Positions 39,518 through 51,143 of a stretch of DNA of 64,000 nt are shown here, piece after piece; position 1 is the stretch's first letter, and every line of letters begins with the position of its first letter. The position numbers and the translations under genes were made by a program. This DNA comes from Symsagittifera roscoffensis (taxonomy: Eukaryota; Xenacoelomorpha; Acoela; Convolutidae): the NCBI RefSeq assembly GCF_963678635.1, contig NC_087069.1:45881951-45945950 (forward strand), given 5' to 3'. The notes beneath the pieces were generated by a model. The model saw nothing but the letters and a program-made list of their open reading frames with translations, searched no databases and was not told where the DNA came from.

Positions 39518-41199
39518 TTATATTAAAATCAATTGATATCCTTTATTTGGAATTTTGCGTGTTTACCCTGAAGCTATAGTATTCAACCAAAACTCAAGCA
39601 ACAATTTTGAGTTCTCAAAATCTTCTAAAAATAAATTTTATCTTAAATTATCTCCAAGTCAATTTTATCAATGATTGAAGCTTCGTTTTTTATTAATCTA
39701 TTATCTTTGATTTTCTTACATTTTGAATGAATTTTTCTTTTTTCTCATGCATAGTAACAACCACAAATTACAATAAGTTTTGAGAATTTTCAACAAAAAA
39801 TTGATTTGCTTATCAATCATTTTTTTTTGATAAAAATCAGAAAGTGTTGATAAAAAAACTGTAAGAATTTTTTTTTCACGAACAAAGTTTTTTTTTGAAA
39901 ACTATTAATTAACCTAACTTCCCTAATGATTTGTGATTTTGGAATCTTGATGAAGTGTGTAATCTCTGCAAAGCCATAAAACTAAAAATTTTCTACAAAG
40001 TTCTCTAAATTTTTTCGTTGGTTAATAAATTTGAGGGTATCATAGTGACAAACATGGAGAGGCTTGTAAGGAAAGTTTTCATTTGCGTAAGCATACAAAT
40101 ATCTGACAAAGCTGTTTCAAGACGCAAATTTTACCGTGGCTCTTGTTATTTTTTCATTTAAAACAAAACAACTATCTTAATCAGAGTGCCCCAAACAATT
40201 AGAAACTAAATATCTGATTTTTGTGCCAAAAGTGGCCGTGTTGACCCAAAGATACTTTTCTTAGAAAATTTCTTTCAATAATTTTACAAATTCTTAAAAA
40301 ATTCGGCTCTAAGAAATTTTGAGAAAACCAACTTTCTCTCTAGAAAATTTTCTTAAACAAGAGCATTTAAAAGAAAGTTGCATGATAAAATCAAGTCATT
40401 GTTTCGAATACTTTTTATATCCAGAAGTGAAGTTTTCCGCTGTTGTAGAGTACAATTGTGTCTACCTGATGAGGATATTGAACTAATTAGCTAAATTGCT
40501 AAATGAGTTGACCTAAACTATTTGCCTTTTGCACAATAACCAGATTGCAACATTCTATAAAACAATTCTAAAACCCACACATACAACACGTCTTAGGCTA
40601 TATGGCATAAGGCTGTTTAACTGACCTCAGAATGATTTCATTCAACCGCCAAAAAATATGGGACTAAATACTTGAAGATGAAATTTTTGATCACTGTGAG
40701 GAAATGTCATTTGTGCGTTCTGAACCACTTAAATCTACAATCGTTCTTGAATCTTAATCTTAACTCAACCGCTTAAAACTCACTGCTGATTCCGAAAATT
40801 CAGCGTTGAGTTAGCGATGATTCAAGGCTAATTCAGAACTGAGATTTATAGCGCTGATATTTTTGGCGCAGAACTGAGATCTGAAAGAAGCCAAAATGTA
40901 AGGAGATTTAGCCTTTTGTCAAGTATGCGCAAATTTCTCACTATGCTTTTTAAGACCAACATTTAGTACAACACTATAGTTGAAGGGTTCAAAAAAGCCA
41001 AGTCACTTCAAAAAGAACGTCTAGATCTCTGAAGTTGCTAAAAAATTGAAAAATACCATTCAGAAACCAGCCCCTGTATTTTTCAATCAAGTTTTGCAAG
41101 TTTATTCTGCGAAGTTTTTATGAAATTTCTACGCAACTCATCAGAAGAGGCGAAAACTTTTGAGTACTAAAGGTTGACCAATTTGTTTTGTACAGCCCG
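39518..41199. other. AT-rich stretch without recognisable gene
   Basis: There is no ORF with coding character on either strand and no long repeat seen against the rest of the window. A few GAACTGAGAT-like short repeats lie at about 40790-40880. It may be host intergenic DNA or the outer part of the transposon to the right. Confidence 0.5.
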
Positions 41200-41632
41200 G
41201 GCAGAGGTCGCGAAGGGATTTCTCGATCGCGAAGTCGCGCAGAACATATGTTTCCTGGGTCGCGCGAGGTCGCGCAAACCTTCTTGGTTGCGCAAAACTG
41301 CAAAACTACTTTAGTGAGATGCACAAATTGCAACATTGTCTCGCAAAACTTTTCAATCGTTCAAAGTTACATACCCATTTTGAGTCGCTATGGTCACAAC
41401 ATACTTTTTTTGTGTCATGCATAGTTGCAACATAAATTTTTTGGGTCGCCCAAAGTCGCGACATATCTTTTTTGGGTTGCAATGGTCGCAACATACCTAA
41501 TTTGGGTCGTGCAAATTCGCAACATATCTTTTTTGGGCAGCGCAAAGTCGCAACATACCCATCTTGAGTCGCAATCGTCGCAACATACCTAATTTGGGCT
41601 GGCATGGTCGTAACATAAGTCCCCGACCTCGG
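41200..41632. repeat. Degenerate ~31-bp tandem repeat (GTCGCAACATA)
   Basis: GTCGCAACATA or close variants start at about 41394, 41424, 41455, 41485, 41516, 41547, 41577 and 41607, so the period is 30-31 bp. Each unit also contains a TTTGGG segment. The left part (41200-41330) is more CG-rich (GGTCGCG). It is non-coding. It lies outside the 3' end of the Polinton polymerase, where a terminal inverted repeat of that element could be. Confidence 0.8.
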
Positions 41633-41951
41633 TGCGGTGCGGGAACTGTATCAATTTACAATTTCATTTTAAACACTTTTGGAATCAAGTTTAAAATGTA
41701 CAATTTAGATTTTTGAATTTTTACATGAAGACCATTTATCCACGGGGGAAAGGAACAACACAAGAGCTGTACAACTCATCACGGCGAATCGCTGTTGTGC
41801 CCCTGTTTAAGAACTACATGCAATTTTTTTGGTTATTTTTCTGGGCTGGGTAATGTTGCTTCACCCTCAAGCAACGAGCACGGATCATGGTGGGCCTCCA
41901 ACATCCGACCATTCGGTTAAGAGGCGGAGACGTAAGTAGCATAGCTAATTT

Positions 41952-42130
41952 ACACTGGGATCGGGGGGGGGGGGTGATCCCTACAGGGATCATTGGGTAT
42001 TGAGATCCCAACGTAAATTTTGAGATCCCATGTAAAAGTACTGATCCCATGTAAAAGTACTGATCCCATGTAAAATTTTTCATGATCCCAAAAATGATCC
42101 CACAAATTTGATCCCAATGTACAATTTTTT
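41952..42130. repeat. GATCCC repeat cluster with a G12 run and a palindrome
   Basis: After a run of 12 G (41963-41974) comes the palindrome GATCCCTACAGGGATC. At least seven further GATCCC motifs follow, three of them inside a 19-bp unit GATCCCATGTAAAAGTACT. No coding capacity is seen. Confidence 0.8.
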
Positions 42131-42590
42131 AAACCAATGATCCTGAATGTAAATTTTTGTTAGGATGATAGCTAAATCGTCCAAATGCCCAGACGGTGTA
42201 TTTCGTTCTTTTTGTGCATGCACCAAATTGGAGTGGTATATAAAGTGGTTATAGCGATTAGTTTCATGCATGGTATATGAAAGACGCTTGATTTCTGCAC
42301 CGAATATGTTTGAAATATATGTATAGAACCATCTTGAAATTTTTATGTATTACTATAGACTGGTTTCTGTAAACGTCTATGTCAAGTACTTTCAGGAAGA
42401 AACTGTTGAAGAATTAAACGGAAAACATACGTTTCAAGGTTAAATTGAATTTTGTAAACTTTCGGTTCAAATATAACACCAATTCTAACACGCACACTGG
42501 TACACATAAAAACATAAAACATGTCTTAAACGCTGTTACTCTTTACTGCACAATATTTTACACACTATCACATTAACAAATATTTTTTTC

Positions 42591-45500
42591 TTATTTCCTG
42601 CGAAAACGTTTTGGTTGCGTTGGCACATCTTCAACGGCTTCACGATCTAGAAAAGAAATATCCGACGATTCTGAAGACGATTCTGCAGAAGTTTCAGCAC
42701 TCAAATCGGCAATATCGTCACTGTCAAGTTCACTCTCGTTTATCTGATCGAGACGTGCAAAACCAGGATCCGGAGTCTGGAATCCTATTTCATTTGAGGC
42801 TGTTAACATAAGATCGAACAATGAACGATGTACATGTGATTGACTTGTGCTGGGGTCAATGAAGCTATCTTGACTATCGTATTGCACATCTTGCGTATAA
42901 TCCCAGTCTTTTTGTGTTTGATCAAGTTCTTGCGACATACCATCTAGTATATTCTCTTGATCCCATTCTATTGGTGCGCCATTGTCTTCAAAATGAGCAA
43001 CCCATGCATCTAGATCGTCATCATCATCACTATCTCGATCTAACGTTTCATCGTTCACACTATCGGTATGAAATGTAGAGCTGTTATTACCACGACGACT
43101 ATCGTTTGAAGGCGGTTCTGAAGACTCGATGTAATCATATGGCAACGTGGAAATGCCATCATCCAATATCTACCGTTTATCGTCGAACGATGACAATGCT
43201 ATCTTATTCGTACGAACAGTATTCAGAACATGACGGTCAGATGCAATTCTGGTGTTTTCAGCTCGATAGAGACTACCCATCTCAAGAGTTTCTTCAAACC
43301 TCCGATGAGTAAGAAGATTTTGAGTTGCCCTGGAAATGCCTTTAGCTGAAAGCTTACGATGATCTATATAAAATGAATAAATGATTACTAATCGTTAATA
43401 CATTGAAATTTTTTTTCGAAAAAAAATTTTTCCCCAAATTTTCGACAAATTTTTTTCGAAAAAATTTTTTTCCCAAATTTTCGACAAATTTTTTTTCGAA
43501 AAAAAATTTTTTACCAAATTTTTTTTTCGACAAATTTTTTTTCGAAAAATATTTTTTTTTCCGAAATTTTTTTTCACTCAAATTTTAGACAAAATTTTTT
43601 TACAAAAAAAAAATTTTCTGCCAATTTTTTCAGACAATTTTTTCATAAAAAAAAAAATTTCCCAAATTTTGGAGAAAAAAAATTTTCTCGAAAATTTTTG
43701 GTTTTGCCCAATTTTTTTTGTCGACAAATTGAAAAAAATGCTAATTTTTTCGACAAAATTTGATGAGTAATTGAAAGTATTAACTTAGAGAGACGATTGA
43801 GTATAACTTGGGTTTTAAAGCAATGAAGTCCGTGATGGTGTCGGCTGGGAACTCATCTTTGTATTTGAGAACTGTCAGTTTGTTTTGCTTGTTAAACAGG
43901 GGATGGTTTTCGGGATAATTTGAGAAATCGAAAACGTCAATAATGTTGGATTTGTTTTTCAAAATTTCGTAAGAATCTGCATTCTTTTCGGTTTCTATTT
44001 CGTAAAACAAAATATCGGTATCGGAGTAAAGCAATCGACACTCAAAGTTTGGTTTCATAATTTCATAGTGAAACCGATACATTTCAAATTTAGCGATTTC
44101 AAGCACGCATGCTCCTACTATGGTAGGTACATTCCAATTAATGACTCGTGGTGCTGACGTCAATGCCGCTAAATCATCACCAAATATTTTAAATGTCTTG
44201 AAGTCAAAAGCAGAAATTTGTTGCATTGTTTCTTCAGCGTTATGTACAATATTAACCTTCACTCTTTTTCTTTTCGATTCGCATGTTTTTCCATATGCAG
44301 AATTATTCAAAAATTTGTACAGGGCTTCTTCAAATTTGTTTCTTGCAGCTTTCCTTTTGTTTGTGTTTAGGGTTATATAGGGTTCTAATCATAGTTCTTG
44401 CTTGAACTTTAAAACTCTATGTACTTTCGTTATTTACAAACCCAACCGAACATAGAGTTGTAAGAGTTTGTAATGCACTGTATAATTACTCTTGTTATGC
44501 AATGTCTGAAGCAGTTTTTTTACTTTGCCAGGAGCAACTCGATTATTATCATTGCTTTTCATTTGTTCTGCCAGATCTCGTTGGTAGTCACTTAACCACT
44601 CCTCTGGGACCACTTCTTTGGTTGGTGCTAAAAGATAGTCTCGATGGGATTCATGAATTTCTTGAGGGCACTCGAGATCTACTTCAAGAATGAAACCAAT
44701 ATCTGAATCTTCTGGAGTAGCCAATATTTCATCAAGGCTCGTTTCACTGCTTGTACTAACTTCACCGTCTTCCTTAACATGGATTAACTCAAAGTCCCGT
44801 GCTGGTAATTTATGCATTTGCATAACACCTCCATATAGATTATTTGCATCCAACATGATGCCATAACTTGTTTTTTCTTGAGGGTTGTACTTTTCATTCA
44901 TATACGGGTTGTTTGCTTTGAAATTTCTTTTTTCAAAAACAGATGCTGTCCCACCTCGCATCATACTTTCCACCATTTCTAAATGCTCTCTTTCCGAAAG
45001 AAGTTCAATATCAGCATTACAGATCCTCTTGAAAGCATCTCCCGCAAGATTCGACGCAGTAAAATGATGCGCGCAATCTAATCCGTAGCTTGCGTGAGTT
45101 ATCGAACGAAACTCTTCAAAAACACATGCGAGAAGAAGAGTATCACATGTGAGATAGAGATTGTGATATTGCTCTAAGTTTATGCAATTGAATTTATCGA
45201 AGACTGTTTGAGCATGTTTTAAATCTTCTTCACTAACACTGATTTTTCCTCCTTCTAATGAGTTTCCCCATGCACTGAGTGGTGGCAGATTTTGTTCATC
45301 AAACTTGAATCGATTTGACATATAGGATTAATGGTAAAAACCTTTCCTCTTTAGAAGTGCGCGAGAGCTCTCATCAGCTTGTTTGAAGTGTTCATCTAGT
45401 ATAGAGAACTTATCAGCTGGTAAATTATCAACAAGTTTTTGTAACGAAGAATTCAAAAATTTACATAAGTCTATGAATCGCATGTATTCATAGACATTTT

Positions 45501-47315
45501 GCTTAACACCATTTGCTCGTGTGTAAGTGTCAACCAATACACCAATGCTTAGTGAGATATACTTCTCATCTGTTGCGGGTATGACTTGGATCGTGCTCGT
45601 TGGTTCCAACTCACCCAAAGCCAAATAATTATGGTGAAGATCATAATTTTGTATATTGTGTCCAACAACTGGTGTATATCGCACCTTTCGTCGCGCTAGG
45701 TTACACTTTGAGTGCGCCCACCCTAGGAATTCACCACTGTAGTGACAGTGGTCCAAACATTTTGTTTCATCTTCAACAAACTCTGCTAGGCACAGCCAGC
45801 ATGAGGTGGCTTCATCCTTCTTCAGGATAGATCGATTGCCAATTTAGAGTGTTCGGGTGGTTATTGCATGTAGTTACAGGTTTCAAAAACGATTCGAAAT
45901 TGAAGTAGATAACGACAGGAACAAAACTAACTGCTACATAGTTGTTGAATTTGTATTTATTGCTTCCATCTTCAGCGGATGGCATTTTTATTACTGCAGG
46001 TTCATGTTCTTTGCATGATCTTTCATGCATCTTGTTCGCTTCTTCGCTATAACTTATGTGAAAACAGTTCCGACACAGGCGTATGAAGGTCCGGAATTTA
46101 TAACTTTTGATTTCACATATGAATCTTAACAGGTTAGTTATTAACACGAAATGATGTTTACACGGCTCAAATAACAACAAAAGATCCATACTGAATGTAT
46201 CTTCAGACTCATTTTTTGATATCAACATAGGCACCAAGTCTCCTTTTTCATAAAGAAACACATTGACACGAACTTTGTTCAAACGTTCAAATTCGGGTAT
46301 ATCTCTGAAACTCATTGGGGTTGGAAACTCACCGATTGGTTTTTTGGCGTTGCTCGTTCAGTAAGTTGCAGGGCATGTTTTTTCAGCAGCTGGATCTTTG
46401 TATCTTCCAACAAATAAATTCAAACGATAATAAAGGTGATAAGCAGCAGTAAAACAAAGATTAAAACAGTCATGGTCACCATGGTTGCGAATATTAATTA
46501 AATGACTGGATTTTGCAATTTTTAATGGTAATGTTATATGTGATGACCCTCGAATGGGGTTGATTTTACCAAATTTGATAAACAATCTAACCACTTGTTG
46601 TAAAACACATCCGCTTCCGTGTGAAGCAAATGAATGAAGTACCGATTGCATTCTATCGACCATTTCATAAAACGTTCCATCCGCAAGTCCGTCGGATAGA
46701 ACCGGAACCATAACGGAATTAACATAATGTCAACAAGCTCATTTTGAGTGGGGTTGTTCAGATCTTCGTCATTGATCTCTGACGGTTTTTGTAAACTCAA
46801 ATTTAATGAAAATTGAACTTTTTGGGGCCATTGGAAACCGTTTGCCAAAATCAAGTTTTGGATTTGTTCTTTGTGCTTAGACATAAATTCTAATATATCT
46901 ACACTATCATCACCAGGAATAAGAAAAGTTTTCAGGGTACCATTGAAAGCAGATTCACGTAATTCAATGTCATTCACATTCATGGTTGGGGCAATTGTTT
47001 CGTTTTTGCTGATGGATGCAGTATTGTTACTAGTAGCGACAGGTAAACTATGAAGAGTAATCATATGGTTATTGAGTTCATTGGTAGAAACAAAGCCTAA
47101 ATTACAATATTCACATAAATTGGCTATGCTCTCATGAGTTGAATTAAAATGTTGTTCAAGAGAAGATAACAATAACGATGTGAAAGGGCAATCATTACCC
47201 TTGTAAATTGGAATACCTTTTTCCATAGCATAAAAATTTCGTTCATGTCTGGTTCAGTTAGTTTTAAATGTGAAAAGTATTGACAAAAATTACATTTGTA
47301 TTTTGCAGGATTCAT
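42591..47315 (-). pseudogene. Protein-primed family B DNA polymerase of the Polinton (broken)
   Basis: This gene would replicate the element's DNA. From the N-terminus (ATG at 47315) come zinc-finger-like pairs (YKCNFC, CEYC), then FNGTLKTFLIPGD, then ASHGSGCVLQQVVRLFIKF with NPIRGSS. Next are an ExoI-like YFNFESF (about 45890-45912; the usual first Asp is Asn), CWLC with DHCHYSGEF, and NIQNYDLH (ExoII). The palm has LDANNLYGG (motif A), NNSAYGKTC (motif B) and YSDTDILFYEI (motif C, about 44010-44035). The C-terminal DDGISTLPY is followed by an acidic tail of about 180 residues. In-frame stops lie at 46358-46360, 45328-45330, 44434-44436, 44389-44391 and 43170-43172. Frameshifts lie near 47226, 46680 and 45835. 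A low-complexity segment splits it at about 43364-43785. It is not functional as it stands. Confidence 0.9.
43364..43784 (-). repeat. Low-complexity A/T segment inside PolB: intron or insertion
   Basis: This is about 420 bp of imperfect ~40-bp units such as AAATTTTTTTTCGAAAAAA and CCCAAATTTTCGAC. It separates the palm of the polymerase (ending near KPKLYSIV) from its C-terminal part (starting near 43363). On the minus strand it could begin with GTTAAT and end with TTTTATATAG, so an intron is possible; both sites are weak. The 60-75 codon FFFEKK or KKNFGKK ORFs here are composition artefacts. Confidence 0.6.
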
Positions 47316-47362
47316 TATCAAGTGTTCCAGAGAAATAGAAGTTTGCAAATAAAATTCGTATT

Positions 47363-47758
47363 TGTACAAAATTTCAAATACATAACACAACTTCATGTGA
47401 TTGGATGAATTTGAAAATATGCTACATGTAATCCCGCTCAAATTTGAGTTTAAATGGCAATTCACCGCCCAAATTTGAATTCAATTTAAAAGTCCCGCCA
47501 AAAGTTTTGATTGCCAATAATTTGTAAAATCTAAATACATATTGAATTTATTCGTTATCATGTACAAACTTTCAAATACATAACACGACTTCATGGGATT
47601 GGATGAATATGAAAATATGCTACATGTAATCCCGCTCAAATTTGAGTTTAAACGGCAATCGCCCGCCAAAATTTGAATTCAATTTAAAAGTCCCGCCAAA
47701 AGTTTTGATTGCCAACAATTTGTAAAATCTAATGAAATATTAAGTTTATTCGTTATCA
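47363..47758. repeat. Two tandem ~198-bp units upstream of PolB
   Basis: Unit 1 is 47363-47560 and unit 2 is 47561-47758, about 94% identical by eye. Each contains CCCGCTCAAATTTGAGTTTAAA and GTCCCGCCAAAAGTTTTGATTGCC. They lie just upstream of the polymerase start and may carry its promoter, but no motif supports this. Confidence 0.85.
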
Positions 47759-48800
47759 TGATCAAATATTGTTTCTTCCGATCGGTTTCAGTCCACAAAA
47801 ATCAATTAAAAGAGACGATACATTAATCAAGTTGTTTAACATTAAGAACAATATTCTGAAAAAAAAAACATTTTCGATTTCTTATTACTGGCTTAAACAT
47901 GTGAACTGAATAGACTACAACATGTCTTTTGGTATAAAGACTCACTAACCATCAATGTTGCAAAGTAAAAAGAAAACTCTTTAGACATGGTGAAGACTAA
48001 TTAACCGTGAATAATGTAAAAGAAGAAAAAATATTAATTTCTTAAACAAACCATGTACCTTAAACATTATCAAATATACATTATCATGATGACACTTTCC
48101 CAAACATTTCATCGAAGACTTAACGTCTCTCACTTAGGTCATATTCTTACTATCCATAGAGCAATTTATATGTTTCCGCAAAAAAAAATAGAAACAAAAC
48201 TTGGAAAAAATTTATAAAATTTGTACAAAAAAATGATGATCTCCCAAACTAGATGTTGTACAGTGTCGGCACCCTAGCTCAAAAATGTCCAGCTTGCCGA
48301 GAGAAGCAATATGAGTGGTCGGAAGACTATTTTCGGACCGTGTAACAAAAAGTTAGAAAATTGATATAGGATGAGGCTTTTCGAAAATGAAATGTCTGTA
48401 TCTCTTCAGTGGATGGTCTGAACATAGTCGTGCAATATATCAAAATACTGCTCACGACCAGTTAATTAATTTTGATCAGAGGTCTAAAGACTATAGGATC
48501 TCAAGTTTACGAGATAACAATTTTCAACATTTTTCCGAGATTTTAAAAATCAAGTTCTTTTTTGTATTTTGATTGAAGACTTGTCGAACATTCGGTTATA
48601 AAATGACTTATTATGCTCTCCTTTTCCTAGCAACTTGATAAGTGAAGCATTAAGAGGCTGAGAATTTTAATTTACAAAATGTTTATACATGAGGACATCA
48701 AATAAAATCTATTAAATATCAATCTGAGTTTCAAGTTTAAATCTTTATACACAATAAAACCAAATTAAAATCAATCAAACGCAACAACAGTTCAATAAAG
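47759..48800. other. About 1 kb without recognisable gene
   Basis: This AT-rich stretch lies between the two minus-strand Polinton genes. The only ORF (48387-48572, 61 codons) has no coding character. It could hold a decayed gene or the 3' UTR of the gene to the right. Confidence 0.4.
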
Positions 48801-49844
48801 TTAAATAAGATCTAAATACTCATGAGCTTTTTCTAGTGTTGTTATTTTTCTCTTTTTCTTTGGTGCAAGGCATAGAGAAGGAGTCAGATTTTCCTTGTGA
48901 TTACTCACTGTCGCTTCGGGGGTGCGAGTTGCAGTTGAAGAATCTGGTTCATCAAGCCATGGTGACACTGTAGGAGAAGGATGAGCTTTCGGCGTAACTA
49001 ATAATGGTGATTCAATCTGTTCTATTCGCCATAAGCGATCAAAAAATTCAATTTCTTCAAAGTATTCTAACTGGTTTTCACACATCGGAGTAACATCACA
49101 ATCGTATTTATACAAATTTTTTTTTACTGGTTTTGATAAAGTTGAAATATCAACCTGAAGAGCAAGAGGCTCGTCATGATCCTTATATTTACCAGAATTT
49201 GTAAGGTAACTCAAATACTTTATATTCAGTTCTTCGTCCTCCTTTGGCTTTTTTAAGGAAAGTTTACTGAATAAATGTAGGAAATTTTTGGGAATCATAA
49301 TGTGATGTGTACAAGTCCACTCATCAAAATTGAAAATTTTTTTTTCGTTAATTATTGCTACAAAATTACCGTGAACAGTTTCATAAAAAATGGTTCTTTC
49401 GTGATTGGAATATCCGGCAATAAGATAACAAGGCAGTTTTGAAGAAAAGTTGAAAGAAAAAGACAAACGTAACGCGGAGAGAAAAGAAACTGAAATGAAT
49501 TGTGAAAACGCCTCAAGAGATTAAAATAGGGATTGGTTCTTCTAAAATTAGAAATTTCAAGACCTGCTATGTAGTTTTTGATTAGTTTAATAAGGGAGGG
49601 CGTGTAAAATATTTTTGTTACCTTGCATGGTATTCTATGTTTATCTAAATTACATTCAAACAAATAGCTTGTATCAAAAACAACGTTTAAACCTTGTGAC
49701 CTTTGACACCCATAGAAATTCTTATCAGTTGTACATGCACAAAATACTAATCCATTTGAACCAAATTGCAATCCAATATCTTTACGATATAAGGTACATG
49801 TGTATATAATTTAAAATAGATATAACGCTTTCTTTTGCAGACAT
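48801..49844 (-). pseudogene. Polinton-associated gene of unknown function (frameshifted)
   Basis: An ATG at 49844 opens MSAKESVISILNYIHMY, but the frame stops soon. Coding character continues one frame over from about 49795 (VFCACTTDKNFYGCQRSQG, then SLIKLIKNYIAG at about 49570) and then in a third frame from about 49510 to 48801. The last part contains CYLIAGYSNHERTIFYETV, an acidic middle and a C-terminal nuclear-signal-like KKKRKI. A short intron near 49495-49568 (TTTCATTTCAG acceptor) could explain the second switch; the first looks like a frameshift. I do not recognise the family. It points the same way as PolB and shares a 75-bp intergenic region with the plus-strand cluster. Confidence 0.5.
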
Positions 49845-49919
49845 ATACAATCAATCGGAACCATTCATTTCTTTCTATTCAGTTTTAAATCAAGTTACTT
49901 TGAAAATTTACTTGTTACA
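49845..49919. promoter_or_regulatory. Divergent promoter region between the two gene blocks
   Basis: Only about 75 bp separate the start codons of the leftward gene (49844) and the rightward gene (49920). A shared bidirectional promoter is implied by the layout. No core promoter motif is clear. Confidence 0.4.
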
Positions 49920-50606
49920 ATGAATAAAGTCAAAACAAGCACCACAGCAAATGCAGATAAAGATTTTGGCGACTGCTATTTCGATATTTCGGAAAACAGT
50001 AAAAGATTAGTGCGTGCTACAATGAAAACTTATGACCAAACTGGAACTTATGTATTCCTGAAAGTTTTCAAAAAAGCAACTGAATGCGCTGAATTTGAAT
50101 GTGTACAAAGACTTTCCCTAAGCAGCGAAGAATTTTCAAAATTACTAAAGTCGGGAAAGTCAATCCGAGCGCAAACAAGTGAAATTTCTGATACTGTTGA
50201 AAACAAAGACAAACCACAGTCTAATTGTAAACGAGCCAGGAAATCTCAAATTTCCTCAAACACAAACGATTTCAAGCACGACTCGAATTATTTTTTTTTT
50301 ACAAAATGGCAGAAGCTATGTTCGAAGTTGTGTTACCTGATTATTTCAAAAAATTTCAACCAAATTTCAAAATTGTTATTACTGAAAAAGTTCCTAATTT
50401 ATCTACTTTTAAAAATTATGCTTTTGGAAGCCACTTTAAATCTGAATATTGCCCTTTTTCAGTCGAGAATTAAAAAAAACTCATTACCATATATTGATTC
50501 AAGTACATTCAAAGAAACAATTAAATCAATTTTTTTCTTCCCAAAAAAGTTTCAGTGTTCCTTGTATTTTCACTTGCTTCAAATACTTAGTTTCTCCTCC
50601 TGCTAA
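49920..50606 (+). CDS. PC4-like ssDNA-binding protein (tentative), 3' part disrupted
   Basis: The ATG at 49920 opens a 228-codon frame. Residues about 19-80 (FDISENSKRLVRATMKTYD, GTYVFLKVFKK, RLSLSSEEFSKLLKSG) have the strand pattern of the PC4/p15 transcription-coactivator ssDNA-binding fold, recognised by eye only. A basic stretch CKRARKSQ follows near residue 102. After about residue 120 the frame overlaps the next gene's better frame and becomes Leu/Phe-rich, so the original protein probably ended near 50290. It is the first gene of the rightward cluster. In a virus-like element it could bind replicating or transcribed DNA. Confidence 0.45.
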   Translation: MNKVKTSTTANADKDFGDCYFDISENSKRLVRATMKTYDQTGTYVFLKVFKKATECAEFECVQRLSLSSEEFSKLLKSGKSIRAQTSEISDTVENKDKPQSNCKRARKSQISSNTNDFKHDSNYFFFTKWQKLCSKLCYLIISKNFNQISKLLLLKKFLIYLLLKIMLLEATLNLNIALFQSRIKKNSLPYIDSSTFKETIKSIFFFPKKFQCSLYFHLLQILSFSSC

Positions 50607-51096
50607 AGATGTCAAAGGAAACAATGAGTTATTTGACAAGCTTAAACTAGCTCTCACTTATTCAGCACAACCTGTTGCAGCCAATCTCGATTTGTTAGAT
50701 TTCACTGCAATCAAAAATTGTTTACCCAATTTATTGCTTTCTGCAACATCATCTAACAAACAAATTTTACCAAAACAAAACTTTTGCAAGAAATCTCCAG
50801 CCATTGGGGGACAGAAACGAATTGATAATACAGTCACGCCTGCTGCATCGTCGACGTTAAACAAATCCGCAAGAATTTCGACTTCAGTTTCAAAGAAACA
50901 CATAGAAAGCAGACATGTTCAAACAGATGAGATGAATACAAAAACTTTGAAAAGATTTGAAAGTTTAATTAATGGACCCCATTCTAACGCTTTTTGTAAA
51001 ACAATGGATATTGTGACAAGTGGATATGGGAAAATTGATGTAGATATTGATGTTTTGTTTGTGAAATTTATTGTTGAAGAGAAAGTTAAGTTTTAA
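50306..51096 (+). pseudogene. Polinton-associated gene of unknown function (two frameshifts)
   Basis: The ATG at 50306 begins MAEAMFEVVLPDYFKKFQPN. The frame ends in VEN-stop near 50470, beside an A-rich run. Coding character then moves to the neighbouring frame (YIDSSTFKETIKSIFFF) and, from about 50550, to a third frame that stays open to 51096 (DVKGNNELFDKLKLALTYSA, SSTLNKSARISTSVSKKH). A Ser/Thr/Lys-rich middle precedes a C-terminal VDIDVLFVKFIVEEK. I recognise no family. Position directly after the PC4-like gene suggests a structural or replication accessory of the element. Confidence 0.45.
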
Positions 51097-51143
51097 TTGA
51101 TACTTTTCATTATTCCTTTTTTATTATATTGAGTTCAGTGAAC

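Noticed and set aside
42591-43166. Independent host gene for the acidic protein
   Set aside because: The frame is continuous with the PolB C-terminus apart from one TAG and has no ATG at its start; kept as a PolB tail, with the alternative noted in findings.
43354-43588. ORFs rich in Phe, Lys and Asn (FFFEKK, KKNFGKK)
   Set aside because: They are low-complexity A/T tracts read in several frames and have no coding signal.
44120-45830. Plus-strand ORFs opposite PolB
   Set aside because: Antisense shadows of the polymerase gene.
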